Part shown: positions 23,257 to 35,099 of the stretch, in pieces
Position numbering within the stretch: the stretch's first letter is position 1
Layout of the letters: the number at the start of each line of letters is the position of its first letter
DNA from: Sorex araneus
Taxonomy: Eukaryota; Chordata; Mammalia; Eulipotyphla; Soricidae
Reading direction: 5' to 3'
DNA: 64,000 nt
Assembly: GCF_027595985.1 (NCBI RefSeq)
Contig: NC_073312.1
Coordinates: 12,343,995 to 12,407,994 of the forward strand
Translations under genes and position numbers: made by a program
Notes under the pieces: generated by a model
Seen by the model: the letters and a program-made list of their open reading frames with translations, nothing else
Databases searched by the model: none
Told to the model about the DNA's origin: nothing

Positions 23257-23547
23257 ATGAAGATGAAACGGATTGGGGCCAGAGCTGCAGTCCAGGTGGG
23301 AGGGCTGCTGGCGCTTCTGCCTCCCCTAGCGGGGCTGCTCCTTGGTGGAGCTGGAGTACGGGCACAGTCCACTGCAGGTGGCCGGCCCGTGAGCGCTGAG
23401 CCGAGTGTCTCTACCACTGGTGAAAGAGACCCCACGAGACCACAGGCACGCTTGAGGAGAGGCGACGAGGCAGCCAGAGAAAGTGCTCGAAGGCACTGCG
23501 CTGCTTCCATCTGCACCGCGGACATCGGGAACCTCCTGAGCCTGATC
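23257..23547 (+). other. Open frame with a secretory-signal-like start, not recognised
   Basis: The frame opens MKMKRIGARAAVQVGG, followed by a Leu/Gly/Ala-rich hydrophobic stretch and a possible cleavage context VRA-QS, then about 60 hydrophilic residues before entering the polypyrimidine tract. The tract has no stops, so the frame stays open to 24252. The segment is an isolated CpG-rich patch. It could be a retrocopy 5' end, an old exon or chance. No family recognised. Confidence 0.2.
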
Positions 23548-23674
23548 TCCTTTTCTTTCTTTTCTTTTCCTTCCTTCCTTCCTTCCTTCCTTCCTTCCTT
23601 CCTTCCTTCCTTCCTTCCTTCCTTCCTTCCTTCCTTCCTTCCTCTCTCTCTCTTTCTCTTTCTTTCTCTCTTTC

Positions 23675-23749
<75 letters not shown>

Positions 23750-23965
23750 CTCTCTTTCTTTCTATCTTTCTATATCTCTTTCTTCTTTCTTTCTTTCTTT
23801 CTCTCTATCTTTCCTTCTTTCTCTCTCTCTCCTTTCTTTCTTTCCTTCTCTTTTTCTCTTTCTCTTTCTCTCTCTCTTTCCCTTCCTTCCTTCCTTCCTT
23901 CCTTCCTTCCTTCCTTCCTTCCTTCCTTCCTTCCTTCCTTCCTTCCTTCCTTCCTTCCTTCCTTC

Positions 23966-24040
<75 letters not shown>

Positions 24041-24042
24041 TG
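23547..24042. repeat. Long polypyrimidine tract (TTCC/TTTC/CTCT)n
   Basis: About 495 bp, almost free of purines, in blocks: TTCC, TTTC with CTCT interruptions, TTCC again, then TTTC. The TTCC-TTTC-TTCC order gives extended mirror symmetry (triplex potential). Confidence 0.95.
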
Positions 24043-24049
24043 TCAGGAG

Positions 24050-24960
24050 TCAGATACGCAAGACAGTCTCCACGGCTGAGCCCCGTCCCCACCCTGCGCC
24101 CCACTTCTTCAGAGCCCTTCCGAGCTGAAGATGAGCTGTGTGTCCTGTACCCTGGCCTGTCTTTCAGAGGGTACGGTAACACTTCATTCAAGACTTCAGC
24201 ACAGGTCACGGGGTCACTCTGTGCCCCACAGTCCACTCCCTCTTTTCTCTGAAGGGAAGTTGTTATTAGTAGAAGACAGATGATTGGACGCCACTGCCCT
24301 GTGGATTCTCTAGTCAGAGCTTGCCAGGGACGCCAGCCTTGTGTGTGCCACACACACTTTGAGCATCACTGGATCATTGAGTCAGGAAGCAAACACTAAA
24401 CACATGGCATTCCACCTAGACCTCTGTGAGGGTCTGAGACCTCACCCCGTGCAGACAGAGGGACAGAGACCAGTAAAGTGAAGAAACAGGAGACGTTTAT
24501 GGGGGGACGCTCCCGGGTGGGCCCTACTCTGCCCCAGATGAGGCTGGAACAGAGCCTGGGAGGGCGTGGCGGGGTTTCCAGTTGGCCTGGGCGGGAAGGA
24601 GACAGAGCCCAGTGGGAGCGGGACCCTCGGTGAGCGAGGGACACATCCTGGGGGCTAGCTGCGGGTGGGCCACCACCCTGTCCTCGTGATCTTTGATTCC
24701 GCAATGGGTGGAGATTTCATCAGCGGCCACTCCCGGATCCCGAGCAAGCCTTCCGCTCTGCAGAGGCTTCCTTTGCTCTGACTTCAGTCCCAGCCGTTAG
24801 CGTGGGAAGAACTGTGGGGAAATGGTTCAGAGCAGCCTAGGTTCTGTGGAGGACTCTCCGCAACCCCCAAACCAACGCAGAGTCTTTGTGCTGACAAGGT
24901 ACAGAGCTTCTTCACCTTGCACGCTCTGCCCCAGGCCGCTAGCCCCTACCCAGGTGACTG
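24050..24960. other. Unassigned G+C-moderate sequence
   Basis: No SINE head. The stretch 24430-24780 has the look of an old LTR or 3' UTR but cannot be assigned. Confidence 0.4.
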
Positions 24961-24965
24961 AGAGA

Positions 24966-25214
24966 GTAGCACTGTAGCACTGCCGTCCCACTGTTCATCG
25001 ATTTGCTTGATCGGGCACCAGTAACATCTCCATTGTGAGACTTGTTACTGGTTTTGGCATAGCGAATATGCCACGGGGAGCTGGCCAGGCTCTGCCGTGC
25101 GGTCGGGATACTCTCGGTAGCTTGACGGGCTCTCTGAGAGGGACAGAGGAATCGAACCCGGGTCGGCAGTGTGCAAGGCAAACGCCCTACCCACTGTGCT
25201 GTCGCTCCAGCCCA
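24966..25214 (-). mobile_element. Type 2 SINE
   Basis: Complete reverse copy, tail 'agcactgtagcactgccgtc' to head 'gtgctgtcgctccagccca'. Confidence 0.9.
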
Positions 25215-25489
25215 ACTGAGGGAGTGGGCCTCGGAATACTCAGGCTTTTAAAACTCCACGTCCTTGTGCATTAAAGAAGCATTTAAGGATATTGCTACTT
25301 CCTGCCTATTAGGTCAAATCAGAATAACCATAATCGCTATGTTTATTAGATCAAATTAGCATAATGCAGCAGATCCGTTGAGATGGTCTGTGCGGAGATA
25401 ACCAACTTTTCTGCAGACAAGTTGAAAGAAGAGATCAGGAAGGTTGACATAACCCTTCAGATAAAACCGACAGTGTCCTTTAAAGCCCG

Positions 25490-25620
25490 GGAGATTGCTC
25501 AAGGGGTAGAGCGCGTGTTAGATTGTGTGGGGCCTGAATGCAAGCACCCGGACCCACAACCCAACACCAAGGGTCTGGACAGCGGGCCCCTGCGCACCAC
25601 CATGGGTTGATCCCTGTTAA
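25490..25620 (+). mobile_element. Degenerate tRNA SINE
   Basis: 'gcccgggagattgctcaagg' head with decayed B box. Confidence 0.45.
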
Positions 25621-25699
25621 AAAACAAACTCCGACAACCCACAGGTATGGATTTGATCCGCCTTACACTAGATCTGAACTAATTTAATATTGATTTACA

Positions 25700-25850
25700 T
25701 TATACCACTCTTTTGTTTTTGTTTTGGTTTGTTTGGTGGGGGCTGGGGGGAGGCACCCTGGCAGGGCTCAGGGCTTACTCCTGGCTGGTTCAGAGGGCCA
25801 TGTGGAAGGCAAGCGCCCCGCCCACTGGACGGTTGCTCTGGCCTATACCG
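25700..25850 (-). mobile_element. Degenerate type 1 SINE
   Basis: 'ggcagggctcagggcttact' and 'caagcgccccgcccactgga' in reverse, with an internal deletion. Confidence 0.5.
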
Positions 25851-25887
25851 CTATTTTTAAAAAACCCGCTATAAAGAAACAAATGGG

Positions 25888-26098
25888 GACCAGAGAGATA
25901 GCTCGGGTGGCCAGGCACTCACCTTGCACGTAGCCGTGGTGGCCAGAGCCCTGTTTCAATCCTTGGCATCCTATATAGTCCCCCAAGCACCACCAAGGGG
26001 CACGCCTCCAGAGCACAGAGCTGGGAATTGTCCCTGAGCACCAGTGAGTGTGGGCCAATCCCAAACCTCCCATCCCCTGCAAAAAAAAAAAAAAAAAA
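25888..26098 (+). mobile_element. Diverged type 1 SINE with poly-A tail
   Basis: 'ggggaccagagagatagctc' to a 19-base A run; the body is recognisable at 'agtcccccaagcaccaccaa'. Confidence 0.65.
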
Positions 26099-26191
26099 AG
26101 GAAAACAGTGAAGCAATGAAGGATACATTTCTTCTAGTGGTGCTCAGGTGCTCACACAATGGTCAGAGGGAAAGAAGCATTTTGGGTGGGT

Positions 26192-26392
26192 TTTTGTTTT
26201 TTTTTTTGTTTTTTTTTTTTTTTTACTCTTTGGGTCACACCCAGTGATGCTCAGGGGTTACTCCTGGCTCTGCACTCAGGAATCATTCCTGGCCACACTC
26301 CGGAGACCATATGGGATGCCAGAGATGGAACCCGGGTCAGCTGCATGCAAAGTGAACGCCCTCGCCCTCCCCGCTGTTCTATCACTCCGAAC
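26192..26392 (-). mobile_element. Type 1 SINE
   Basis: Reverse copy after a split poly-T tract; ends 'ctgttctatcactccga'. Confidence 0.85.
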
Positions 26393-26595
26393 CAAGAAGC
26401 GCTTTGCAGAGTCAGCTGCACCCGTGCGGGTTTGTGCCAATAAAGAACACGCTGAAGTTCCCACCTGGTTCACTGTGATTTGTGACAATCGTTTTCTGAT
26501 ACTCAGTTGCCTTCTGAATCCTGCGGTGAAAAAAATGGGGACAGAACAGGAATCACCAACCAACCTTAACATTTTCACTGCTCTGTTTGTTTGTT

Positions 26596-26672
26596 CAAGG
26601 TTTGGGCCACACCCAGCGGTGCTCAGGACTTACCCAGGCAAGCCCCTCACCCGCCGTACTATCTGTCCAACC
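26596..26672 (-). mobile_element. Type 1 SINE remnant
   Basis: 'ggtttgggccacacccagcg' and 'cgccgtactatctgtccaac' joined by a large deletion. Confidence 0.5.
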
Positions 26673-26931
26673 CACATGTCCTCCGTCTTTGCCTGGATCT
26701 CCACAGGCCTCCCCAGAGATGCGATACTGTTTTCAGGTCTCTATTTTGATAAGAAGAAAACGGTTCTTCGGGCTTCCTCTGGCCCGTCCGCCAGGGGCCA
26801 CCTTTGCTCTGTATGTCCAGGACCCATGTCAGCAGTGCCACCTGCTGCCAAGCCCGTCTCACGTTCAGAAACTTGGGATATGGCCATCGGACACACGTAT
26901 GGGCACTCTGGCTTGCAGTATCATGTGTTGG

Positions 26932-27005
26932 GGCTGGAAGACAGCTCCGGGGCTGGACACATGCTCCATGCGCAGGACACCCTGGATCCGATCCCCAGCA
27001 CCGGA
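26932..27005 (+). mobile_element. tRNA SINE head fragment
   Basis: 'ggggctggaagacagctccg' to 'gatccgatccccagcaccgg'. Confidence 0.5.
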
Positions 27006-27339
27006 CAAAGAAGCAAACAGACCCCCAACATGTCGTTTATTACACAACCACCATTAAGCCTTTGGTCGCTGGTATGCCATGGCACAACGGGTGCTCAGGA
27101 AATGTTGTCATTTAAGAGTGTCTGTCATTTCTCAAAAGACCAGCTATTGTTTGTTTGTTTTTTCTTTCCTGTAATGTATAGTCACGTTAGAAAGTGCGGT
27201 GGTGGAATTGGTGTTTAAATATTAAATGCAATCAAATATTGTGAACTACTTTATAAAGTAAAATGTAAAAATTAAAAAAAAAAAAGAAAGTGCGGCCTCT
27301 TTGTAGGAGGAGTTGGCAGAAGAGTTAAAACATATTACT

Positions 27340-27528
27340 TTTTTGGTCTGTTTTGGGGTGTGTGTTGGGGAGGTTCAAACCTGGAGCTGCTCAGGGCTTA
27401 TTCCTGGTACTGTGCTCAGGAATTACTCCTGTCAGGGTTCCGGGGACCATATGGGGTGCTGGGGATCGCACCCGGGCCTACTGCGTGCAAGGCAAGTGCT
27501 CTTCTCACTGACCTGTCTCTCGAAACCT
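27340..27528 (-). mobile_element. Diverged type 1 SINE
   Basis: 'cagggcttattcctggtact' to 'gtgctcttctcactgacctg', reverse orientation. Confidence 0.65.
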
Positions 27529-27569
27529 AAAGTCTATTCCTGTAGATCCTGATAGTCTGGGAGTTAAGG

Positions 27570-27715
27570 AGAGAGCTGGTCTAGGAGTTACGGCATGGCC
27601 ACCCCGGGTTGGGTCCCCAGCACCACACAATGTCCCCCCCCAAGTACTGCCCGATGTCAGTCCTGACCACAGAGCCAGGAATCATCTCTGAGCAAGTATT
27701 GCTCACCTTCTTGCC
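27570..27715 (+). mobile_element. Degenerate type 1 SINE
   Basis: 'gagagctggtctaggagtta' head and 'cacagagccaggaatcatct' body. Confidence 0.5.
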
Positions 27716-27766
27716 CTCAATACATTAAAAATAATTGTATTCTTGTGGACTTATAGGATCTTTCTT

Positions 27767-28425
27767 TTTAAAATTTTTTTTCATTTTATAAGTTAGTTCA
27801 CAATATTTGATTTCGTTTACTATTCAAACACCAATCCCACCACCATGACACCTCCCCACCACCCCAGGCCCCCATCCCTGTCCCAAAACACAACTGAAAT
27901 AATAGATTTTGTATTGTTTGTTATGAAAAACTGCTGAAAATGCTACAAAAAAAGATAGAGGGAATCATGTGGAGATTGTTCAATTTTGGCAGGGGCCATT
28001 AAGACCTTTCACATATCACAAACTTGTTCAAGTGTGAGTGATGTGAACTTTCATGTATATCTGAATATATATATATATGCATATATATATTTCCCTCTAT
28101 GGTTGGTTGCCTACTATTTGAATCCCATCAGATGTGGTGTGTCACTCTTGGAAAACGGGAAGGGAGTGTCTTATGATGTGACCGTGCGGCTGTGCGGTCC
28201 AGAATAAGTTTACTTGTGCATCAGGCCTGGCCCGAGCGTGTGGGGAGTGGCCTTGAGCATGGCGGCGGTTGGGTAGCTGCTGGGGCTGGGTCCTTTAGGG
28301 TGGGGAGGGCTCTCCCCCTCCCCCCTCTGGGGTGCCTCGAGTGAAACAGCCTAGCGTGGGGTCCTGTGGCATGGCTATGGTGGGCATCATATTGCTCCCT
28401 TCTGGGAGAGAAAGCCATGCCAGGA
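27767..28425 (-). mobile_element. L1-like 3' UTR repeat, second subfamily
   Basis: Poly-T start, then 'aacaccaatcccaccaccat', 'ttgtattgtttgttatgaa' and, further in, 'tgctcccttctgggagagaa'. The same ordered landmarks occur at 56286-56600 and 57890-58365. Assigned to L1 by analogy only. Confidence 0.55.
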
Positions 28426-28429
28426 TCTT

Positions 28430-29580
28430 TCTCAGGTGACTCCCCTCCTGTGGACCCGAGAGTCTATCAAGGCTTGATTCTATTTAAAGACAGAAGCCTG
28501 AAGGGCCAGTCTATACCGTCTCAATAACAGAAGAAAATGTGGAAGACCGCAAAGTGAGAAATTTTTCTGAACCTTCTGAAAATCCCCAGAGGAAAACCAC
28601 GGGGTGGGGGGCATATTCTGAGCCGTGCGCAGGGGCCCGTGTGGGCAGGACCCAAGCTCGGGTTCCTGCGTGCAAAGCCTGCGTTACAGTCCTGTTAACT
28701 TTCTCTCCAACTCTAGATCTTGTTCATATTTTTGTGATGCTGGGGATCAAACCCAGGAGTCACGCATGGAGGCCATGAAAGTGACCATCGAGCCACATCC
28801 TCGCCCCTCAAGTGGTCGTTAGCCTTTAGAGTCTGATTTGAAGTGGAGCAGAGGGTGAGCGGGGTGTGCCCTGGTGCAGGAAAAGTGCAGGGGACCATTC
28901 CCTGTACTTTCCCCAAAGGTCTGGGGTGGGGGTGGGGGTGTCCTTCTTGGACACTTGTGGGTAAGAGAGCGAGAAAAAGGGAAGTGACAGTGAGAAAGGA
29001 TTAAATCTGTTCTTTCCCAAGCTGAACGATTGGAGGCACGACAAATTCAGGGTGCGGATGTGACCTGGGTTCTGAAACGGAATGGCCGGGTGTGTGAGGT
29101 CCAAGGGCGAGGAATGCAAAGGCCAGTGGAGAGTGCGTCCCCTCAGGGAGGTGGCCATCCCAGGAGGATAGCCAGACGTGGAAGGACACGTGTATGCCAG
29201 GTGCCCGGTGACAGTGATGCTGGGGAGGATGGTGACGGGAAGTCTAAACATGACAGCCACCCAGGGGGCGCAGGTGGTCTGACCTTCCGGCTTAAGCTAA
29301 CGGGAGAAGGGATTTCCCAGGAGAGTGGGAAGCAAGGTCTGGGAACATTCCAGAGGCACCGACGAGAGGTCGAAATCGTACCCTTCACCGGGCTCAAACA
29401 TTTCTCCCCAAAGAGGGAGAAGCTGACGTCACAGAGTATGGGGGCCAGTGTCCCAGATGGTTGCCAGCAAGCCCTGGTCTGGGCATTCACCCCTGCACAG
29501 ATGTCTCCTCTCACTCTGGACCTCGTCCATGGAGATAGTCAAGGGGGATGGCATATCGCTTCTAAGACGGTGTGGTAGGT
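28430..29580. other. Unassigned intergenic sequence
   Basis: No exon recognised. Contains a perfect CRE palindrome at 29424-29431 and a GGGGGTG-type run near 28923. Confidence 0.4.
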
Positions 29581-29581
29581 T

Positions 29582-29771
29582 GGGGCTGGAGGGATAGCAC
29601 AGCGGGTAGGGCGTTTGTCTTGCACGAGGCCGACCCGGGTTCAATTCCCAGCATCCTATATCATCCCCTGAGCACCGCCGGGAGTAATTCCTGGGTGCAG
29701 AGCCAAGAGTAACCCCTGTGCATCGCTGGGTATGACCCAAAAAGCAAAAACAAACAAACAAACAAACAAAA
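29582..29771 (+). mobile_element. Type 1 SINE
   Basis: Complete copy with a (CAAA)n tail. Confidence 0.95.
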
Positions 29772-30310
29772 ATGGAGTGGTAGGGCCCAAAGGAACACGC
29801 GGAGAGCTTAGAAAGGCTGCCTTGCAAGCATGTGGTCACAAACCCAATTCCCTGGCGCCCCACGTGAGTCAGGCGCAATCCTGGTAGCTCTGCTGTTGGC
29901 GCCCGGCAGCTCCTCCAGGCGGCTGTTCCTGGTGCCACACGCCGTTTCCAGCCCCGCCGTAGCCAGGAGTGCATCCATCCCCCCGGAGAGGGCCACTCCC
30001 GGCAAGAGCACAGCTAACAGGGTGTGCGCGCTCCAGAGCCAGGAGACAGGAAGGGGGGCGGCACGCGGGAGCGCTGCGGTGAGCCCCTGACCCTAAGGTG
30101 CATCGGGGCAAGTGTGCGCTCAACTCTGGGCGGGCACCAGGGCAAAGGAGGCAGAGCACTGCAGCAGTCTCCAGGCGCCGGGCGGCCACACCACTGCTCA
30201 TAATCTGCAGGCAGTTCCCGCGGACACGACAGGGTTGTCTACACCCGCGAGGAAGGGAAGGGAGAGGGAGGAGCCAAGCCCCGCCTGGGTGGGCGGTCCT
30301 CCCGCTTGGG

Positions 30311-30470
30311 CCAGTGGCTGCGGGGAAGCGGCTGCTTTGCACGTGGCCGACCTGGGTTTGATTCCCAGCATCCCATATGGTCCCCTGAGCATTGCCAGGG
30401 GTGATTCCGGAGTACAGAGCCAGGAGTAACCCTGTGCATCGCCAGGTGTGACCCGAAAAGCAAAAACTAA

Positions 30471-30521
<51 letters not shown>
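30311..30521 (+). mobile_element. Type 1 SINE, damaged head, (TAAA)n tail
   Basis: Box A region is lost ('ggggaagcggctgctttgca'); B box and body intact; tail is about 14 TAAA units. Confidence 0.85.
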
Positions 30522-31047
30522 CAGCGTAGCAAACGGAACTGTGTTTTCTTGGGGATTCGGGATGCCTATTCCGCCAGCTTTACGCATCAAGATCATTCTT
30601 GCCTTTGTCTTCACCAACTGTGATACAGATGCATTGCTAACACATGTGACATCTTTCTGTCACAATTCTGGAAGGAGTAAGAAGACGCATTCGGGTCCAT
30701 GCAGTAGCTGCGTAGTACAGCCAGAAATGTAATTGCAACTTGATTTCTTTTCGCAATCCGGCAAGAATGCCATCGGCGGCTGCCGGGAACAGTTCTGTCC
30801 TTACGTGCTTGAGCGACCCTGACTTCCTGTGCAAGGCGCGATCTGGAGTCTGTCCTTTCCCGTCTGCCGTCTCTGCCGTCTCTAAAGGGAACGCGGCCAG
30901 CAGGGAGGGTCGCCCAAGAGGCCGTCTGGGTCTCCAGCTCCGTGCCAAGGAGGTGCCATTCATGTGCCCATGACTGAGCGTCAGAGAAAACATGTGCCCT
31001 TTTGACTGACATTTTGGACGTCAGTTCTTAGGAAACATGATTGTTTT

Positions 31048-31290
31048 GGGTTCTTTTTTTTCCCGATTTTAAGAAAATGTGTCGAATCACTATGAGATAC
31101 CAAGTTACAAAGTTGTTCATGATTGAGTTTCATTCCTACACTGTTCAAGCACCCCTCCCTTCGCTAGGACCCATGTCCCTCACCAATGTCCCACTTCCTT
31201 CCTTCCCACCCTCAGCCTGCCCGGATGGCAGACACTTTTCTACTTCATTTTTCAGACATTGTGGTTTGCAATACTGTTACTAAGGTAATG
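31048..31290 (-). mobile_element. L1 3' end
   Basis: Reverse L1 tail: 'gaatcactatgagatacc', 'cccctcccttcgctagg', 'ggatggcagacacttttc', 'cattgtggtttgcaata'. Confidence 0.75.
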
Positions 31291-31336
31291 ATATATGCAT
31301 GTTAGTTTACCTCCTTAGAAAATATTATTTTTTCAG

Positions 31337-31516
31337 GGCTGGAGTGATAGCACAGCGGGTAGGGCATTTGCCTTGCACATGGCCAACCCGGGTTCGATTC
31401 CCAGCATCCCATATGGTCCCCTGAGCACTGCCAGGGGTGATTCCTGAGTGCAGAGCCAGGAGTGACCCCTGTGTATTGCCAGGTGTAACCCAAAAAAAAG
31501 CAAAAAAAAAAAAAGA
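31337..31516 (+). mobile_element. Type 1 SINE
   Basis: Complete, near-consensus copy with a 13-base A tail, inserted about 45 bp beyond the L1 end. Confidence 0.95.
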
Positions 31517-31519
31517 AAA

Positions 31520-32390
31520 TGTGATTTTTACAATATTTTCATTTTATTCTTTCCCTCCTTAACAATATAACCAGAGAAGTCATGGGATAGCAAGGGGTGG
31601 GGGTGTTAGAGGAGGAGGTTTGGATTTTATTGGAATTTAATCTCATGTGTGTTCAGGCTCTAATTCTGTTAAATCTCATAAAAAATATATATCAGCTACA
31701 GTCCCCATTACTCCTCATTACAGTCGGTAAGTTCCATTGCTGTCATGGATCTCGGGAGATGCTTGAATATTTTCCTGTAGCTTTTTTCTCTCACTGTGTT
31801 TGGGAGTAAAAAACAGATTTGCTGCCTCTTCCCCAGCGCTGTTTACTCCCGAGAGCCTTAGCGAGCAATTTCCACTCTCTTGACATTTCAGCACTTTCCT
31901 GGTTGTAACTCAGCTAATTAAGCATGGCGTGAGGCTTCTGAGTATAAAATACCATTTCATATCTTATGTTAAAGAGGCTAGTGATTAGCACATAGTTTAA
32001 CTTTAAAAAAAAAGCATTGCTTTTTATAACCAGCAAAAAATAAAAGACAAAGAAACAAAGTGTGCCTAATTATTGATATTGAGTTTTCCAGTTAGGGCCT
32101 CACACTAGAAAATTTAGATAAAATTTTGATGTGTCTCATCAAATGATGTTGTCTTACCAAACAATGCCCGTAAATTCTTTGATTTTAATGGTCCAGTCAT
32201 AGATTTTTGGTAAGAATTATTTTGTTTGACAGCATTTCTTGAGTATTTCAAGGTGTGAAACAATTGCTTTTATAGGTCCTGAAGATTTGGAGATGAATAG
32301 GACATAGAATGTCTGTTTTCATGATACTTGTCTGGTAAAGGGGAGGAGAAATCAATTAGCAAATAAACAGAGAGCAAAGAATAAGAAGGA
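31520..32390. other. A/T-rich unassigned sequence
   Basis: No exon or element recognised; contains several A-rich runs and a possible polyadenylation hexamer but no gene context. Confidence 0.4.
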
Positions 32391-32392
32391 TA

Positions 32393-32545
32393 TAGGGGCT
32401 TAGCAATATCACAGCTGGTAAGGCACTTGTCTTGGGTTTGAACCCCGGCATCCCATATGGTCCCCTGAGCACTGCCAGGAGCAATTCCTGAGTGCAGAGC
32501 CAGGAGTAACCCCTGAGCTCCGTGGGGTGTGGCAAACAAACAACA
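32393..32545 (+). mobile_element. Type 1 SINE with head deletion
   Basis: Deletion between 'cacttgtcttg' and 'ggtttgaacccc'; body intact. Confidence 0.85.
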
Positions 32546-32850
32546 AACCCACACAAAACAGAAAAGAAATGAATATAGAAAACGCCAGCTGTTGCAAGAA
32601 AACGAATGAAGGCAAGTGAGGGAACAAATTTGGAGTGAGGACAAGGCCCATGTGATGTCTGTACTGGGGGTCAAGGCACTCCAGAGGGAAAGGCAGGTCA
32701 AGCGTACCATCGCCTTGACCCCGGGGAGAGCCTGGAGGCTTGTGTGGTCCGAGCAGAGCCAACCTTGAGTCGCTGAGCCCCCGAGAAGCAGGATGAGATC
32801 TTGGGGAGCCCCCAGGAAGGCCGAGTCTGGTGCTGTGTCATCAGTCCTGG

Positions 32851-32955
32851 AGAGAGAGAGAAAGAGAGAGAGAGAGACAGAGACAGAGAGAGATAGAGAC
32901 AGACAGAGACAGAGAGACAGAGACAGAGAGAGACAGAGAGACAGAGACAGAGACT
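32851..32955. repeat. (GAGA)/(GACA)n polypurine-like tract
   Basis: About 105 bp of agag and agacag units. Confidence 0.9.
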
Positions 32956-32999
32956 CTGGGCATGTTCATGCAGGAAGCAGGAAGTCCAATCAGAGCGTT

Positions 33000-33128
33000 T
33001 GTACCAGGGGTGATGGCACAACGGGGAGGGCGTTTGCCGGCACCCCATATGGTCTCCCATGCAATTCCTGCATGCAGACCTGGAGTAACCCCCAAGCATG
33101 CCGGGTGTGGCCCCAAATACCCAAAAAG
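33000..33128 (+). mobile_element. Type 1 SINE with internal deletion
   Basis: 'gatggcacaacggggagggc' joins directly to 'cggcaccccatatggtctcc'; the B box is missing. Confidence 0.7.
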
Positions 33129-33129
33129 G

Positions 33130-34190
33130 AAAAAGAAAAGAGGAAGCTGGTTTCCGTCCGAGTCTTGGGCAGGTGAAAGATGAATGAGGAGGAACTGGCC
33201 TGGGGAGAGGAGGGGGTGGTCAGTGAGGGGGGCCTGAGGCCTCGCGTGGGGCAGACCCCGGTGTGAAAGAGGGGAGTGCGTCCAAAGAGGGGAGCACCAT
33301 GGGGGAGATAGGGGGTGCTTTGAGGGTACAGCCCGCAGGGCGGCCCTGACCGTGGTGAGGGGCCGCAGGAAGGCCGGGGGCTCTGTGGGAGGACGGGGAA
33401 CTGGCCAGCGGGGACCCCCTGACCTTGGTCACCCCCCGCAGAAGCACTCCATCTGTCCAGCCGTGCGTCCGCTCGGAGCGGTGCTTGGGGACAGTGGCCT
33501 TGGAGGGAAACAGCGCGGCCCGCCCCGGGACACTGCAAGGTCAGGGCAGGCTTCCAGCTCTGTACTCACCTGGGCCCACGTTCGCCGATACACTCACAGG
33601 CAGATCATCCTTTTGGCTCTGAGTACCTTGAGCAGGTGCAGACACGCGGGACCAGACTTTCCGAGGCCCCAAGGAGGGAACCAGATTCACGCGTAGCCGG
33701 AGAGGTCGACAGCGCCCCCACGTGGAGACACTGAGAAGGCAGGCGAGGCGGGTCCCGAACCTGCGCGCACCCGCGACTGAAGATGCAAGGTGGAGAATCA
33801 TTCACACAGGAACAGCCACGGTTTAGCTGGAAGGGACCGGGAACAGAGACTCCCTCAGACAGCACCCCCCTGCTGCCTGCCTGTGGCCTTCAGGACGGTC
33901 GGCAGAGCCAGCTGGGAGGTTGACTCAAAGGATTTGGCACGAAGATGCCCCGGGCACCTCTGCGAGTCTCCCTCCCGCTCCCCAACTCTCCCCGACTCTC
34001 CCCAACGTAAAGACCAAACCCCAACAGCCGGGAGACCCCAAGGCAAGTTCTGCTTGGGGGGGGGGGAAGTACAGAAAACACATCATTGGGGTTAGCCCAG
34101 GACCTCTGTCTTTCCTCACGCTCTCAGCCCGTTTGCCTGGTTTTTCAAGAGACAGACAAAAGGGCCCAGAGAAAGCTGAATGCATGCTGG
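33130..34190. other. G+C-moderate unassigned sequence
   Basis: Several frames stay open for about 100 codons, but no domain, signal or splice pattern supports a gene. A G10 run lies near 34058. Confidence 0.4.
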
Positions 34191-34195
34191 TATGT

Positions 34196-34325
34196 GGGGG
34201 GCCCAGGTTTGAACCCTGGCAGTGCCAGTTCCCCTGAGCACTGCCAGGAGCGACCCTCCATCAGAGTTGGAAGTGGCTCCTGAGCACCACTGGGTGTGCC
34301 CCCCCCAATTAAAAAAAAAAAAAGG
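34196..34325 (+). mobile_element. Type 1 SINE, body only
   Basis: 'cccaggtttgaaccctggca' to 'gagcaccactgggtgtgccc', poly-A tail. Confidence 0.65.
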
Positions 34326-35099
34326 TGAGACAGAAGCATCTATCTACAGCTCTTGCACCTGTGCAGACAGTCTCTAAAACAGGGGGCAGGGCAGGCTTGC
34401 ACCCTGCTCCTTCCTCCCTGACTCTTTGCACTGCAGGAAAGCCTTTCCCACCCCCTCCCCTTGCCTCCCCCCATTGTGTTAAGTGAACGTGCAGTGCTTA
34501 TAAGAATATCGACCTAGAGACCAACTCAAGCCCCAACCATTCACTGAACCTTGAGCAAGTCTCTTATCTATCTATCTATTCATTTATTTGGGCTCTGCAC
34601 CCAGAAATTTCTCCTGGTGATGCTCAGGGGACCATATAGGGTGCCGGGGATTGAACCCCCCCTAAAAGTTAATATTTTAAAATCAGTCGTAGGCTTCTGT
34701 AAGCAGCTCATGGCTGACCAGAGAAATAAAGTCAAAATTAAGACATGTAATTTCACAGAACAACAGTTCCTAAGCCTCTTAGGGATGCTGGTCCCTCTGA
34801 GGGTAATCTGGAGGTCTTCCCCTGGCAGATACACACAGTTATTGAGCCTACAGAGAGGGCTGTGGGAACCCCTGAACAACCCCTCAGGCCTCCAGGCGGC
34901 CACGAAACAAGACTCCAAATTGGTAGCAAGTCCACATTGTTGAGGCTGTGGCTCCTTCCTTGGTTGTTCGCAGGTTTACGCAGTATTGTTTGCGGGGTAT
35001 ATCTATGCCCAGATATAGTTGAGGTTAATATTAAACAGTGACTCGTTTTCAGTATATCCGGATACTGCAAAAGTATTGATTATAAAATGAAATATCTGG

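Noticed and set aside
26148-27218. A 356-codon plus-strand frame
   Set aside because: It runs through a reverse SINE, poly-T and unrelated fragments; no domain or splice logic.
33130-34095. Possible gene in a G+C-rich stretch with several ~100-codon frames
   Set aside because: Frames overlap on both strands, none is bounded by convincing splice sites and no motif is recognised.
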